From assembly GCA_020635495.1 (NCBI GenBank), contig JACJZQ010000008.1, forward strand, positions 62,001 to 126,000: a DNA stretch of 64,000 bases. Direction: 5' to 3'. A program made the translations under genes and the position numbers. The DNA is from Flavobacteriales bacterium (lineage in GTDB: Bacteria > Bacteroidota > Bacteroidia > UBA10329). A model generated the notes under the pieces. It had not been told where the DNA came from. It searched no databases and was given only the letters and a program-made list of their open reading frames with translations. Shown here piece by piece: positions 54,360 through 63,031 of this stretch. The first letter of the stretch is position 1. Every line of letters starts with the position of its first letter.

Positions 54360-55007
54360 ATGAAAGTCCTTGAGCTCGATAAATTGACCGAAGCGGAACT
54401 CAATTCCGGTAGAAAACTTCCCATCATGGAGCAGTTCTATACCGTACAGGGCGAAGGAGCTCATACAGGAAAAGCCGCCTATTTCATTCGAATCGGGGGT
54501 TGTGATGTGGGTTGCCATTGGTGCGATGTGAAAGAGAGTTGGGATGCATCCATTCATCCGTTAGTGGAAGTTGATGAGGTGGTGAAGAATGCTGCCTCAT
54601 ATCCTGCTAAGACCGTTGTTATTACAGGAGGAGAACCTTTGACCTTCAATCTTGGTTATCTAACGCAGAAACTGAAAGAGGCGGGGTTGCAGGTTCACCT
54701 CGAAACATCTGGGGCTCATCCTTTTTCAGGTCAGTTCGATTGGATTTGTCTGTCGCCAAAGAAGACAGCGCCACCAAAGCCGGATTATTACAAATTGGCC
54801 AACGAATTGAAGGTCATTGTTTACAATCGGCATGATTTTGATTGGGCAATAGAACATGCAGCACAGGTTTCCGAACAATGCTTGCTTTATTTGCAACCGG
54901 AATGGAGCAAAAGAGAACAGATAATGCCTCAGATCGTTGACTTTGTCATGAACAATCCGAGTTGGAACATTTCGCTGCAGAGCCATAAGTACATGAACAT
55001 CCCTTAA
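54360..55007 (+). CDS. queE: 7-carboxy-7-deazaguanine synthase
   Basis: Radical-SAM ring contraction of 6-carboxytetrahydropterin in queuosine and 7-deazaguanine synthesis. 215 residues. MEQFYTVQGEGAHTGKAAYF is the usual opening motif. The 4Fe-4S ligands are in GGCDVGCHWCD (C48, C52, C55), a C-x3-C-x2-C spacing. A GGE motif ITGGEPLTF and a C-terminal SLQSHKYMNIP close the protein. queC, queD and queF are not in view. The stop overlaps the next ATG (TAATG). Confidence 0.96.
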   Translation: MKVLELDKLTEAELNSGRKLPIMEQFYTVQGEGAHTGKAAYFIRIGGCDVGCHWCDVKESWDASIHPLVEVDEVVKNAASYPAKTVVITGGEPLTFNLGYLTQKLKEAGLQVHLETSGAHPFSGQFDWICLSPKKTAPPKPDYYKLANELKVIVYNRHDFDWAIEHAAQVSEQCLLYLQPEWSKREQIMPQIVDFVMNNPSWNISLQSHKYMNIP

Positions 55008-56935
55008 TGCGGAAATCTACCGTCATATTTATAGTTCTCGGCATTTTGATGTCTTTTCAGGGATTTGCCCAACGAGAATACTCTACCAAGTCTAAAAAGG
55101 CCATAAAGCATTTTGAGGAAGCCCTTAAATATTATAGCGCCAGAAGCAATAGAGCAGCGCTGGATTTGCTTGACAAAGCCATCAAGGCCGATGATAAGTT
55201 TGTTGAAGCCTATACCGTTTCTGGCGATTGCTATTCAGACCTAGGAGAGTTGGATAAGGCTATTTGGAATTATCAGAAAGTCATTGAACTTGATCCTGAA
55301 TTCATGGCAACTACCTACAAGCAGTTGGCAGATGTGCAGTTCAGGTCGGGCGATTACGAAGGTTCAATTCCGAATTATGAAGCCTTCCTTACCAAGAAAC
55401 GGGTCAATCCGAAACTCAAGGAACTGGCAGAACGGACGTTAGACAATGCCCGGTTCGGTGCGGTTGCTAAGAAAAAGCCGGTTCCGTTTGAACCTGTCAA
55501 TCTGGGAGAGAACATCAACTCTGCAGAGTATGAATACTTTCCGGTACTGACGGCTGACGAACAGACACTGGTCTTTACCAGAAACAGTAGGAGAAACGGA
55601 GGTTTGGACCTGCAGGAGGATTTCTATGTGAGTGTGGCAGACGAAGGTAAATGGTTGCCAGCAATGAACTTAGGAGAGCCCATCAATACAGATGATAACG
55701 AAGGTGCGCAGACCATCACTGCTGATGGAAAGCAGTTGTTTTTCATTGGTTGTAATCGAAAGACCGGCCTTGGTAGCTGTGATATTTATCGCTCTCTGAG
55801 AAATGGAAAAACATGGGCCAGACCAGAAAACCTTGGAAGCCCTGTCAATTCTTCCAAGTGGGAAAGCCAGCCAAGTGTCTCTTCTGATGGTAAAACGCTC
55901 TATTTCGTGAGTAACAGAAACGGAGGCCTGGGCGGAATGGATATCTGGGTAACGCACTTGGCACCAAATGGAGAATGGACGGTACCACGCAATCTGGGCG
56001 ATGTGATAAACACACCTTACGCAGAGGAAACGCCATTCATCCACCCCGATGGTAAAACGCTTTATTTCACTTCCAACGGGCATCTTGGAATGGGAGAGAA
56101 GGACATTTACATGTCTAGGATGGATTCAACAGGTAATTGGAGCACTCCAAAAAACCTAGGATACCCCATCAATACATGGAATGATGAACAGGGATTGTTT
56201 GTAGCTGCATCTGGAGAGAACGCCTATTTCAGTTCTGACAGAGAGGGTGGATACGGTAAGTTGGATCTTTATTCATTCAAACTTTACCAAGAAGCACGTC
56301 CTGCCAAGGTCACTTACGTGAAAGGAAAGGTGAAAGACAAGGTTACGGGCAAGCCGTTGGCTGCCAAATTTGAACTTATCGACCTCGAAACGGGAGAAAC
56401 GGTCCTTGAGTCGAGCTCAGACCCGATCAACGGAGCATTCTTGGTTACACTTCCAGTAGATCATGATTATGCATTGAACGTATCTAAGAACGAATACCTC
56501 TTCTATTCAGACCATTTCTCTTTGGATAAGGATTATGATCTATCTAAACCATACAGGATGGATGTTGATATGCAGCCCATCAAGTATGGAGAAAAGGTGG
56601 TGTTGAAAAACATCTTTTTCGAGACTGCCAGTTACGCGCTGTTGCCCGAGTCGAGGGTAGAGTTGGATAAACTGGTGGCTTTCATGAATAACAATCCTTC
56701 CATTAGCATTGAGATCGGTGGTCATACGGATAATGTTGGAAAGCCAGAAGACAATCAACTTCTGTCGGAGAACCGGTCAAGGTCTGTCCGTTCATATCTC
56801 ATAGAGAAGAACATTTCCGAAAAACGAATACAGTACAAAGGTTATGGCGAAGAGCAGCCTATCGACACCAATGAAACGCCAGAAGGAAGGGCCAACAATA
56901 GAAGAACTGAGTTCAAAGTGCTTGAGAGTGAATAA
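55007..56935 (+). CDS. TPR-PD40-OmpA envelope protein
   Basis: 642 residues: signal peptide (FQGFAQ cut near 22), TPR region (about 25-120, KAIKHFEEALKYYSARSN, EAYTVSGDCYSDLGELDKAI), PD40/WD40-like propeller (about 165-430, with repeats such as DGKTLYFVSNRNGGLGGMDIW), a carboxypeptidase-regulatory-like beta domain (about 440-530), and an OmpA-type peptidoglycan-binding domain (545-642, IEIGGHTDNVG and NRRTEFKVLE). This layout is found in T9SS-associated proteins such as PorE, but none of the rest of that machinery is here. Starts from queE overlap. Confidence 0.88.
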   Translation: MRKSTVIFIVLGILMSFQGFAQREYSTKSKKAIKHFEEALKYYSARSNRAALDLLDKAIKADDKFVEAYTVSGDCYSDLGELDKAIWNYQKVIELDPEFMATTYKQLADVQFRSGDYEGSIPNYEAFLTKKRVNPKLKELAERTLDNARFGAVAKKKPVPFEPVNLGENINSAEYEYFPVLTADEQTLVFTRNSRRNGGLDLQEDFYVSVADEGKWLPAMNLGEPINTDDNEGAQTITADGKQLFFIGCNRKTGLGSCDIYRSLRNGKTWARPENLGSPVNSSKWESQPSVSSDGKTLYFVSNRNGGLGGMDIWVTHLAPNGEWTVPRNLGDVINTPYAEETPFIHPDGKTLYFTSNGHLGMGEKDIYMSRMDSTGNWSTPKNLGYPINTWNDEQGLFVAASGENAYFSSDREGGYGKLDLYSFKLYQEARPAKVTYVKGKVKDKVTGKPLAAKFELIDLETGETVLESSSDPINGAFLVTLPVDHDYALNVSKNEYLFYSDHFSLDKDYDLSKPYRMDVDMQPIKYGEKVVLKNIFFETASYALLPESRVELDKLVAFMNNNPSISIEIGGHTDNVGKPEDNQLLSENRSRSVRSYLIEKNISEKRIQYKGYGEEQPIDTNETPEGRANNRRTEFKVLESE

Positions 56936-58013
56936 ACTGGTAGTGGTTCTTCTGCTGATTGCTCAGATAGGAGCAGCGCAAACCGTCAATCATAGTCTGT
57001 ATCTGATAGGAGATGCTGGAAAGGATACAACTCCGGGTCCTGCACTGAGAATGCTTGAGGAAGAACTCAAAGCAAATCCGACCAGTTCGGTCATTTTTCT
57101 AGGAGATAACATCTATCCGGCCGGATTGGAAGGAAAGGATGGCGCCAAGAAAAAGCGCATGTCTGAACTCAAATTGTTATCTCAGTTAGAGAGAACAGCC
57201 AACCATCAAGGCTACGTTTTCTGGGTACCTGGCAACCACGATTGGAAAGCAGGCAGATGGCAAGGACATTGGCTGGTTAAGCAGGAGGCAGATTTTGTAG
57301 AAAAGTACTATGCCGAAAGAGGCACCATTAAGAATGATTCTGGCGAGGTGTTCTTTCCCAAACTCGGTCTTCCTGGTCCGCATGTGGCCGAATTACCCGA
57401 ATTGGGCTACAACCTCATTACACTGGATGTTCAGTGGTGGCTTCAAGATCAATTCTTCCATAAAGTCCCAACCGAAGGAGGGTTGAGCAAAAAGAAAATG
57501 GAACAACTGTTTCTTCAGCAGTTGGATAGTGCTTTGGCGCGTTCTTCAAGAAGTGGATTGAAAACCATCATTGCGGCTCATCATCCCATGTACAGTAACG
57601 GCCATCATGGTGATTCTAAGCAACCTTTGCGTTTCATCTTCAATTGGGTTCCACCGTTTCAATTGTTCGGTCTTATTGGATTGAACAGAGCATTGGTTCA
57701 GGACATTCCGCAGCCCCGATACAAGCGCATCAGAAATAGAATGCTGTCCATCATTAACAAATACCAAGGCGTTCTGTATGTCTCTGGTCATGATCATAAC
57801 CTTCAGTTCATCAAAAAAGATGAGAATTTCCATCTGGTTTCAGGAGCAGGTAGTAAGCGCTCGTCCCTTTCGGGAGATAAGTTTAGCGCAACTTACATGG
57901 ACGACCAGAACTACGGTTTCATGCGGTTGGATATGATGGACTCTGGAAGAATCAAGTGCTACGTTTTCGGTCACACCACTGGTGACGTGATCCACTCGTT
58001 CTGGGTGGAATAG
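56928..58013 (+). CDS. Secreted metallophosphoesterase
   Basis: 361 residues from GTG at 56928, which overlaps the end of the previous gene by 8 nt; further-upstream starts are inside that gene. Signal peptide (NKLVVVLLLIAQIGAAQ). Metal-binding motifs: YLIGDAGKD, IFLGDNIYP, WVPGNHDW, IIAAHHPMYSNG and VSGHDHNLQF, the five classic calcineurin-like blocks. Probably a periplasmic phosphatase with two metal ions. Third gene in the queE operon. Confidence 0.88.
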   Translation: MNKLVVVLLLIAQIGAAQTVNHSLYLIGDAGKDTTPGPALRMLEEELKANPTSSVIFLGDNIYPAGLEGKDGAKKKRMSELKLLSQLERTANHQGYVFWVPGNHDWKAGRWQGHWLVKQEADFVEKYYAERGTIKNDSGEVFFPKLGLPGPHVAELPELGYNLITLDVQWWLQDQFFHKVPTEGGLSKKKMEQLFLQQLDSALARSSRSGLKTIIAAHHPMYSNGHHGDSKQPLRFIFNWVPPFQLFGLIGLNRALVQDIPQPRYKRIRNRMLSIINKYQGVLYVSGHDHNLQFIKKDENFHLVSGAGSKRSSLSGDKFSATYMDDQNYGFMRLDMMDSGRIKCYVFGHTTGDVIHSFWVE

Positions 58014-58085
58014 AATTTCTATTCGTTCTGACCGTTTTCTTTCAGGTACTTTTTACTTTGATCAAATAATAGGTTCTTTGTGTCT

Positions 58086-59558
58086 ATGGCTCGAATTCTA
58101 CTTTTTGTCCTGTTCAGTTTCGCGATAGCTCCCAACTCATGGTCTCAAGAGCGTTTTCAGCGTGTTTATGGTGGCGATGGTTACGACACGGGTGCAGAGG
58201 TAATTGAGCTGGCAGATAGTTCTTATCTCGTTGCAGGAACTACAGGGAGTTATGATCCAGGCATGAGCAGCCAGATCATGCTACTCAAGACCAACAAGAC
58301 CGGGCACGCACAATGGACGGTTACCTACGGAGGTCAGTTTGCCGATGTGGCCGAATCAATGGTTGAAGCGGCCGATGGCAATTTTCTGATTGCAGGCTAC
58401 ACCGAAACCATCGAAAACAGCTATCAGGTTTACGCCCTGAAAGTGACGCCTGTTGGAGACACCATTTGGACGAGAACATATGGTGGACCTCAATGGGATT
58501 TCTGTCATCAGGCGGTAGCCTTAAACGATGGGGGTTTTGCGCTTTTAGGACAGACGTACAGCTACGGAAGTGGCGAAGGAGATTTTTATCTGTTAAGACT
58601 CAATGCAGATGGTGACACACTTTGGACGAGAACTTACGGAGGCGCAGAAGATGAATCGGGCGCAGCCATTTCGTTGACCAACGATGGCGGTTTTTACCTA
58701 TCAGGAAATACAGAAAGTTTTGGCGCAGGTAAGCAAGATGTTTACATGATCCGTACCGATGCTGTTGGAGACACCCTTTGGACAAGGACCATGGGTGGAG
58801 TAGAGGATGATGTGTGCAATGGCGCTTGTACTACATCAGCAGGGGATCTGGTGGTCGCTGGTGGAACTTACAACAATAGTCCTGATGAGTTCGATTTCCT
58901 GATCCATAGAAGAGGCGCCAACGGCAATTCGCTGAATACTAGCATGGAAGATGGAAGTACCGATGAATTTTGGACCGATGTGATAGAAGATTCCAATAAT
59001 CAATTGATGGTTGTGGGTTGGGTCAATGATAGCCAGTGGGGGAAGACAGATTTCCTGTACAGACGCTATACACTTGATCTGAATTTTGGAGGAATTGGTA
59101 CTTCTAAAGGAAGCAACGAAGATGACAGAATGTTTGATGTAAAGACCACGATGGATGGTGGTTACATCATGGTTGGAGTAACAAGTGGTTTTTTACAACG
59201 ATTTGATGATGTGTATTTGCACAAAATGGACAACAATGGTATTACGGATGACCCAGAATTGGGGCTGGCGGAAATAACCGTTGCGGGAGAAACCTTTGCG
59301 GTTCGATTTGCCCCTAATCCTATTGAATCTGAAAGTAGTTTCCTTATTGATGGAATGGAACTTCTCAAGCAAGAGAAGAATGGTCCGTTTTTACTCAAGG
59401 TATTTGATGGACTTGGAAGAGAGGTGGTTTCAACTCAACTGGAAGATGGAAGAACGCAACTGTCGTTATCGCATCTTGCATGTGGCATTCATTACTATCA
59501 GTTCTTATCAGGCACCGAATTGCTTGCGACCGGTAAACTGGTGAAAGTCGGATTCTGA
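58086..59558 (+). CDS. Secreted propeller-like protein with T9SS type A sorting domain
   Basis: 490 residues; signal peptide MARILLFVLFSFAIAPNSWS (a GTG two codons upstream is possible). About six repeats with WTRTYGG: GDTIWTRTYGG, GDTLWTRTYGG, GDTLWTRTMGG and an initial RFQRVYGGDGYDTG, each followed by A-x-x-DGGF-x-x-G. This is a repeat propeller seen in many secreted Bacteroidota proteins. The end is a type A sorting domain (VRFAPNPIESESSF, LKVFDGLGREV, CGIHYYQFL). Shares back-to-back stop codons with the DUF5723 gene. Confidence 0.85.
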   Translation: MARILLFVLFSFAIAPNSWSQERFQRVYGGDGYDTGAEVIELADSSYLVAGTTGSYDPGMSSQIMLLKTNKTGHAQWTVTYGGQFADVAESMVEAADGNFLIAGYTETIENSYQVYALKVTPVGDTIWTRTYGGPQWDFCHQAVALNDGGFALLGQTYSYGSGEGDFYLLRLNADGDTLWTRTYGGAEDESGAAISLTNDGGFYLSGNTESFGAGKQDVYMIRTDAVGDTLWTRTMGGVEDDVCNGACTTSAGDLVVAGGTYNNSPDEFDFLIHRRGANGNSLNTSMEDGSTDEFWTDVIEDSNNQLMVVGWVNDSQWGKTDFLYRRYTLDLNFGGIGTSKGSNEDDRMFDVKTTMDGGYIMVGVTSGFLQRFDDVYLHKMDNNGITDDPELGLAEITVAGETFAVRFAPNPIESESSFLIDGMELLKQEKNGPFLLKVFDGLGREVVSTQLEDGRTQLSLSHLACGIHYYQFLSGTELLATGKLVKVGF

Positions 59559-60791
59559 TCAGAAGTAACCGGCCAGACTGATATAAGCACTCTGAGAGGT
59601 GCCGAACATAGGAAGGACATAACCTTCTAGGTTGTTTGTTCCTAAACGCACCTCAAAAACTTTGGCAAATCGTTTTCTTATCTCCAATCCAAGGTTCCAA
59701 CTTCCGTATCCGCCATAGGCAAATCGGCCATCTATGTAGAATCCTTTTGGAAGTGGCGCGCGCGTACCAACATATCCGTAAGGAACGTAGCCGTTGGCTA
59801 TTCTGTACTGAATTCCAGCATAGATATGCACATCTTTCTTCTTCAGCTTGTAGTAAGCTTCCAATCTTATTCTGCCTGGTGTTACCGTTGAGTAAGCCTC
59901 AGGTTCACGTTTTCTGACCAAACCGTCAACCACCGTATCCAAATTAATATTGGCAAAGCCATCTCCACCGATCAGGTTCACATCAATTCCCTCAAAACGG
60001 AAAGTTGAATCCAGCTCCGTGCTCGTTAGGTTCTGACTCCATCGAATAAATCCAAGGTCCGTTGCATCCAGCCGAATACCGAACCTGTCGGCATCAAACG
60101 CTACAGAAAGTGCACCGCTCATGCCCAGACCGGTATTATCAATGTATTGCGTGGAATTCAATGATGCCGTTTCGATGCTTCCTTGAATTACTCCTTCCAG
60201 GTATTCTCCGTTAGGGTCTGTATATAATTCGCCTTTAGAAACGAGGAAATTCAGATTACGATTACCTGCCAAGAAGGAAACGCCAAGACCAATGTGCCAT
60301 TTACCGTCTGATGTTTCTATCGGTTTTAGGATTCCTGCTTCAAATTGCTTGTAGGTGATGAAGGTTAGCCATAGGTCAGATAGGTTGGCAGTTTCTCCAG
60401 CAAACATGGCATTCCCGAACATCGCAATATCAAAGAAGTCTTTGGTGTAAACAGCATGTGCATGCGTTCGGTCTGCAATGTTGATGTACCAACCTATTCC
60501 TTTGGCACTGTCTGGTAAGTGTCTGGCGTAGATGCCATAGTCCAGGTCTACTCCAAGTCCGTTCTTTTCAAACAAGCGATTACTGGCCTGCTCTCGCAAC
60601 TTTCTATCAATGAATTTCCCTTGGTACGCCTGCCATATCATACTTGATGAAATGGCGTTGCTGGATAGTTGATATCGGCCGTAAGCCCCAACAGAATAAC
60701 TACCATAAGTATCATGAAACACGGGATGCTTCAGTTGTCCGAAGCTTGAAATGGCCAAGCAAACAAATATGATTGTTAAGACACGTTTCAC
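59559..60791 (-). CDS. Outer-membrane beta-barrel-type protein, DUF5723-like
   Basis: 410 residues from a GTG at 60791 that overlaps the upstream stop as GTGA. Signal peptide (MKRVLTIIFVCLAISSFGQ). Alternating hydrophobic strands with aromatic girdles throughout and a C-terminal SAYISLAGYF, ending with aromatic Phe as in outer-membrane barrels. The opening fits DUF5723 proteins as I recall them. Role unknown; the partner lipoprotein is encoded by the coupled upstream gene. Confidence 0.7.
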   Translation of the reverse strand: MKRVLTIIFVCLAISSFGQLKHPVFHDTYGSYSVGAYGRYQLSSNAISSSMIWQAYQGKFIDRKLREQASNRLFEKNGLGVDLDYGIYARHLPDSAKGIGWYINIADRTHAHAVYTKDFFDIAMFGNAMFAGETANLSDLWLTFITYKQFEAGILKPIETSDGKWHIGLGVSFLAGNRNLNFLVSKGELYTDPNGEYLEGVIQGSIETASLNSTQYIDNTGLGMSGALSVAFDADRFGIRLDATDLGFIRWSQNLTSTELDSTFRFEGIDVNLIGGDGFANINLDTVVDGLVRKREPEAYSTVTPGRIRLEAYYKLKKKDVHIYAGIQYRIANGYVPYGYVGTRAPLPKGFYIDGRFAYGGYGSWNLGLEIRKRFAKVFEVRLGTNNLEGYVLPMFGTSQSAYISLAGYF

Positions 60792-62455
60792 AGAGCCGAG
60801 GTGCCGAAGTTTATGTTGAACCTTCCGATCAGTTTGAGGTCAATGCCGTACGTGTCATAAAAATCCACCAAGTTGGGTTGACCGGCCGTGTTGAACCGGA
60901 CACGAATATGGACTTTCCTAGTAGCAGGAAGCACGTCTGCTATCTGTTCCGATATCGGTATCTGAATACTCGATTCAAGTGGTGTTTCCACCCGGTTTTG
61001 AGCATTCAATGCTGGTGCAGGAATCGTAGAAGGAGCAACCAGCGTTCCCAATTCAACCATGTTTTCATCCAACATAATGATCTCAACCATGCCTTCTAAT
61101 GGAAGTCCATTGATGGCGTTGAGCGTGAATGATCCGCTATTGACCGACTCAACAACACCCGTCTGACTCAGGTTCCAGTCAACAGTATCAACCAAGGTCA
61201 GATTGTCCAACCTTGCTCTCAGTGGTATATCAATGTCCATGATAGCCTGGAACGGACTATCGTAGTAGAAGAAGTCGTTTCCTGCCGACACATTGCCCAA
61301 CGGGTTCAACTCAAAACCAAATGTGAAACCCAATTGATCCGGTAGATTCTGAATGAAATCGATAATGTTGGAATTAGCATTGTTCAACTCGTAGTTAACC
61401 GTGTACGGAGAAACGCCTTCGGCTGTGCCATTTATATCCTGAGCTCTTGTAAGTAGAATATTGCTGCCAATAATAGAATGACTCAGGTTTACCGTATTGC
61501 TTGTTCGGGTGTTGATGGATGAAAGTTGATCCAGTTTGAACCTTGCATCGGCACCAACACCATTTGTGATGTCAAGACCGATGGTAACCGAGTCCAAAAA
61601 CATTTGGCCATCGGTAATTCGGTTCAGCACATCCAATTCTGAGTTTTCGTTTTCAACCTGATTGGATTCTTGCCCAAAATATCCCAATCCGTAATCAGGA
61701 ACCAAGCCTGAGAAGGTGTATTCCAAGGTCAAAAAAGTAGTCCCTATCGGGATTGAAACCGTGTCACCATCAGGAGCCGTATTCACCACAAAGCTGGTTT
61801 CCAATGTGTTCAAACTTACACCATCGAATCCACGAAGGTCAATGTCATAATTGGCCAGATTGAACTCATATTCCGCAACAGCTGTATCTCCAATGGCTCC
61901 TGGTGCAACGCTTCCTGTTGCTATCAACATATTGCCGAACAGAGTTGCTTTTGGAATTCGGTACTCGAACTCAACCTCGGTTCCAACCAAACTTTTAACT
62001 TTTAGAACAAGTTGCCCTTCTCTAACTCTGACTTTCTTAAGGGCTATGTCTCCCAATTCAAACTCGCTTTGGTCAGAGATACTTGGCAGATTGAATCCTG
62101 GAGGAATGTTATTTAACGCTAGGCCAGCCACTATCGGTTTAACAATGGTTGTGTCTGGAATTTTCAGAAGCGAATCGAGCGAAAGGTCGATAAGCGGTTG
62201 TTGAACCTTCAGTCTTAGCGCTCCATCTGAAGTTGATGTAAGCAATGAATCGGCCAAAAGGTCGGCCATATTCAGCTGAGTATGAATAACCGGAGCAATG
62301 ATGTCAACATCCCAACCTGCGTTGGCAACATCTTGTTTACAACCACTAATGGCAATGGCCAAAAGAGCAATAAGGACCGAAGTTTTCAAGTGGTTTTTCA
62401 AGCTGCGACTAAGGTAGGAAAATAGCATCTCAAACATGGTTGGTGGATTCAGCAA
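60788..62455 (-). CDS. Large lipoprotein, unknown function
   Basis: 555 residues with a lipobox ending IALLAIAISGC near residue 39; the n-region is long, so ATG at residue 7 or 10 is possible. The mature part is mainly beta with repeated short strands (LEGMVEIIMLDENMVELG, LVLKVKSLVGTEVEFEYRI). No known domain recognised. It is translationally coupled (GTGA) to the DUF5723-like barrel, so the two probably form an outer-membrane pair. Confidence 0.75.
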   Translation of the reverse strand: MLNPPTMFEMLFSYLSRSLKNHLKTSVLIALLAIAISGCKQDVANAGWDVDIIAPVIHTQLNMADLLADSLLTSTSDGALRLKVQQPLIDLSLDSLLKIPDTTIVKPIVAGLALNNIPPGFNLPSISDQSEFELGDIALKKVRVREGQLVLKVKSLVGTEVEFEYRIPKATLFGNMLIATGSVAPGAIGDTAVAEYEFNLANYDIDLRGFDGVSLNTLETSFVVNTAPDGDTVSIPIGTTFLTLEYTFSGLVPDYGLGYFGQESNQVENENSELDVLNRITDGQMFLDSVTIGLDITNGVGADARFKLDQLSSINTRTSNTVNLSHSIIGSNILLTRAQDINGTAEGVSPYTVNYELNNANSNIIDFIQNLPDQLGFTFGFELNPLGNVSAGNDFFYYDSPFQAIMDIDIPLRARLDNLTLVDTVDWNLSQTGVVESVNSGSFTLNAINGLPLEGMVEIIMLDENMVELGTLVAPSTIPAPALNAQNRVETPLESSIQIPISEQIADVLPATRKVHIRVRFNTAGQPNLVDFYDTYGIDLKLIGRFNINFGTSAL

Positions 62456-62584
62456 AACGAGTTGTTATGGAACGGATTTGCAACAAAGGTTATTACGCCC
62501 GTACTCAGTTTTGAAACATTCTATCTAACAATACGTATTCCGACCCGTCAACTTTGTAAAAACTCAAACAAAAGCCGTTTTACC

Positions 62585-63031
62585 ATGGACAATGTATCAT
62601 CTAAAAAAGTCTTCATCTCATACCTCCTTACATCAGTTGTGATTTTTGCAATATCAGCCACTACAAGTATGCTAGGCCTTGTTGGCGGCACTGGGAGTTC
62701 TATTTCGGGAACAATGTCAAACGAGTTTATGGTGTTGGTTCAGTTGGTTGTCATTCTCATCGCGAATGGCGTAATGCATAGTGTATTCTATTACGGAGGA
62801 TTGAAGTCTTCTCCTTTGACAAAAGGGCTAACTCTAGGCTTCGTTTTAGGAATGTCTTACTTTTTGGTAAGTGTTTTTGCATTGAATAGCTATGACATTA
62901 ACAGTGACCCGCTATCGCTGTTAATGAGTGCACTCAGCAGTAGAGTTGTTGAGTATTCTTCTGGAGGTGCGCTTACTGCCATTATCAGCGTAAGCGATAT
63001 TCACCGTTGGGGATTGCTCAGGGCTTTCTAA
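62585..63031 (+). CDS. Small membrane protein of unknown function
   Basis: 148 residues from ATG at 62585; a frame extension to 62462 is not protein-like. Three clear hydrophobic segments: VFISYLLTSVVIFAISATTS, FMVLVQLVVILIANGVMHSV and GLTLGFVLGMSYFLVSVFAL, with a shorter fourth near ALTAIISV. No motif recognised. The stop overlaps that of rarA by 3 nt. A CAACTTTG sequence (one mismatch to -7) lies 25 nt before. Confidence 0.65.
   Translation: MDNVSSKKVFISYLLTSVVIFAISATTSMLGLVGGTGSSISGTMSNEFMVLVQLVVILIANGVMHSVFYYGGLKSSPLTKGLTLGFVLGMSYFLVSVFALNSYDINSDPLSLLMSALSSRVVEYSSGGALTAIISVSDIHRWGLLRAF

Noticed and set aside
55007..56935. Calling the OmpA/PD40 protein PorE
   Set aside because: The layout is similar, but the domain order alone does not distinguish PorE from the many related TPR-PD40-OmpA proteins, and no other T9SS machinery gene is nearby.
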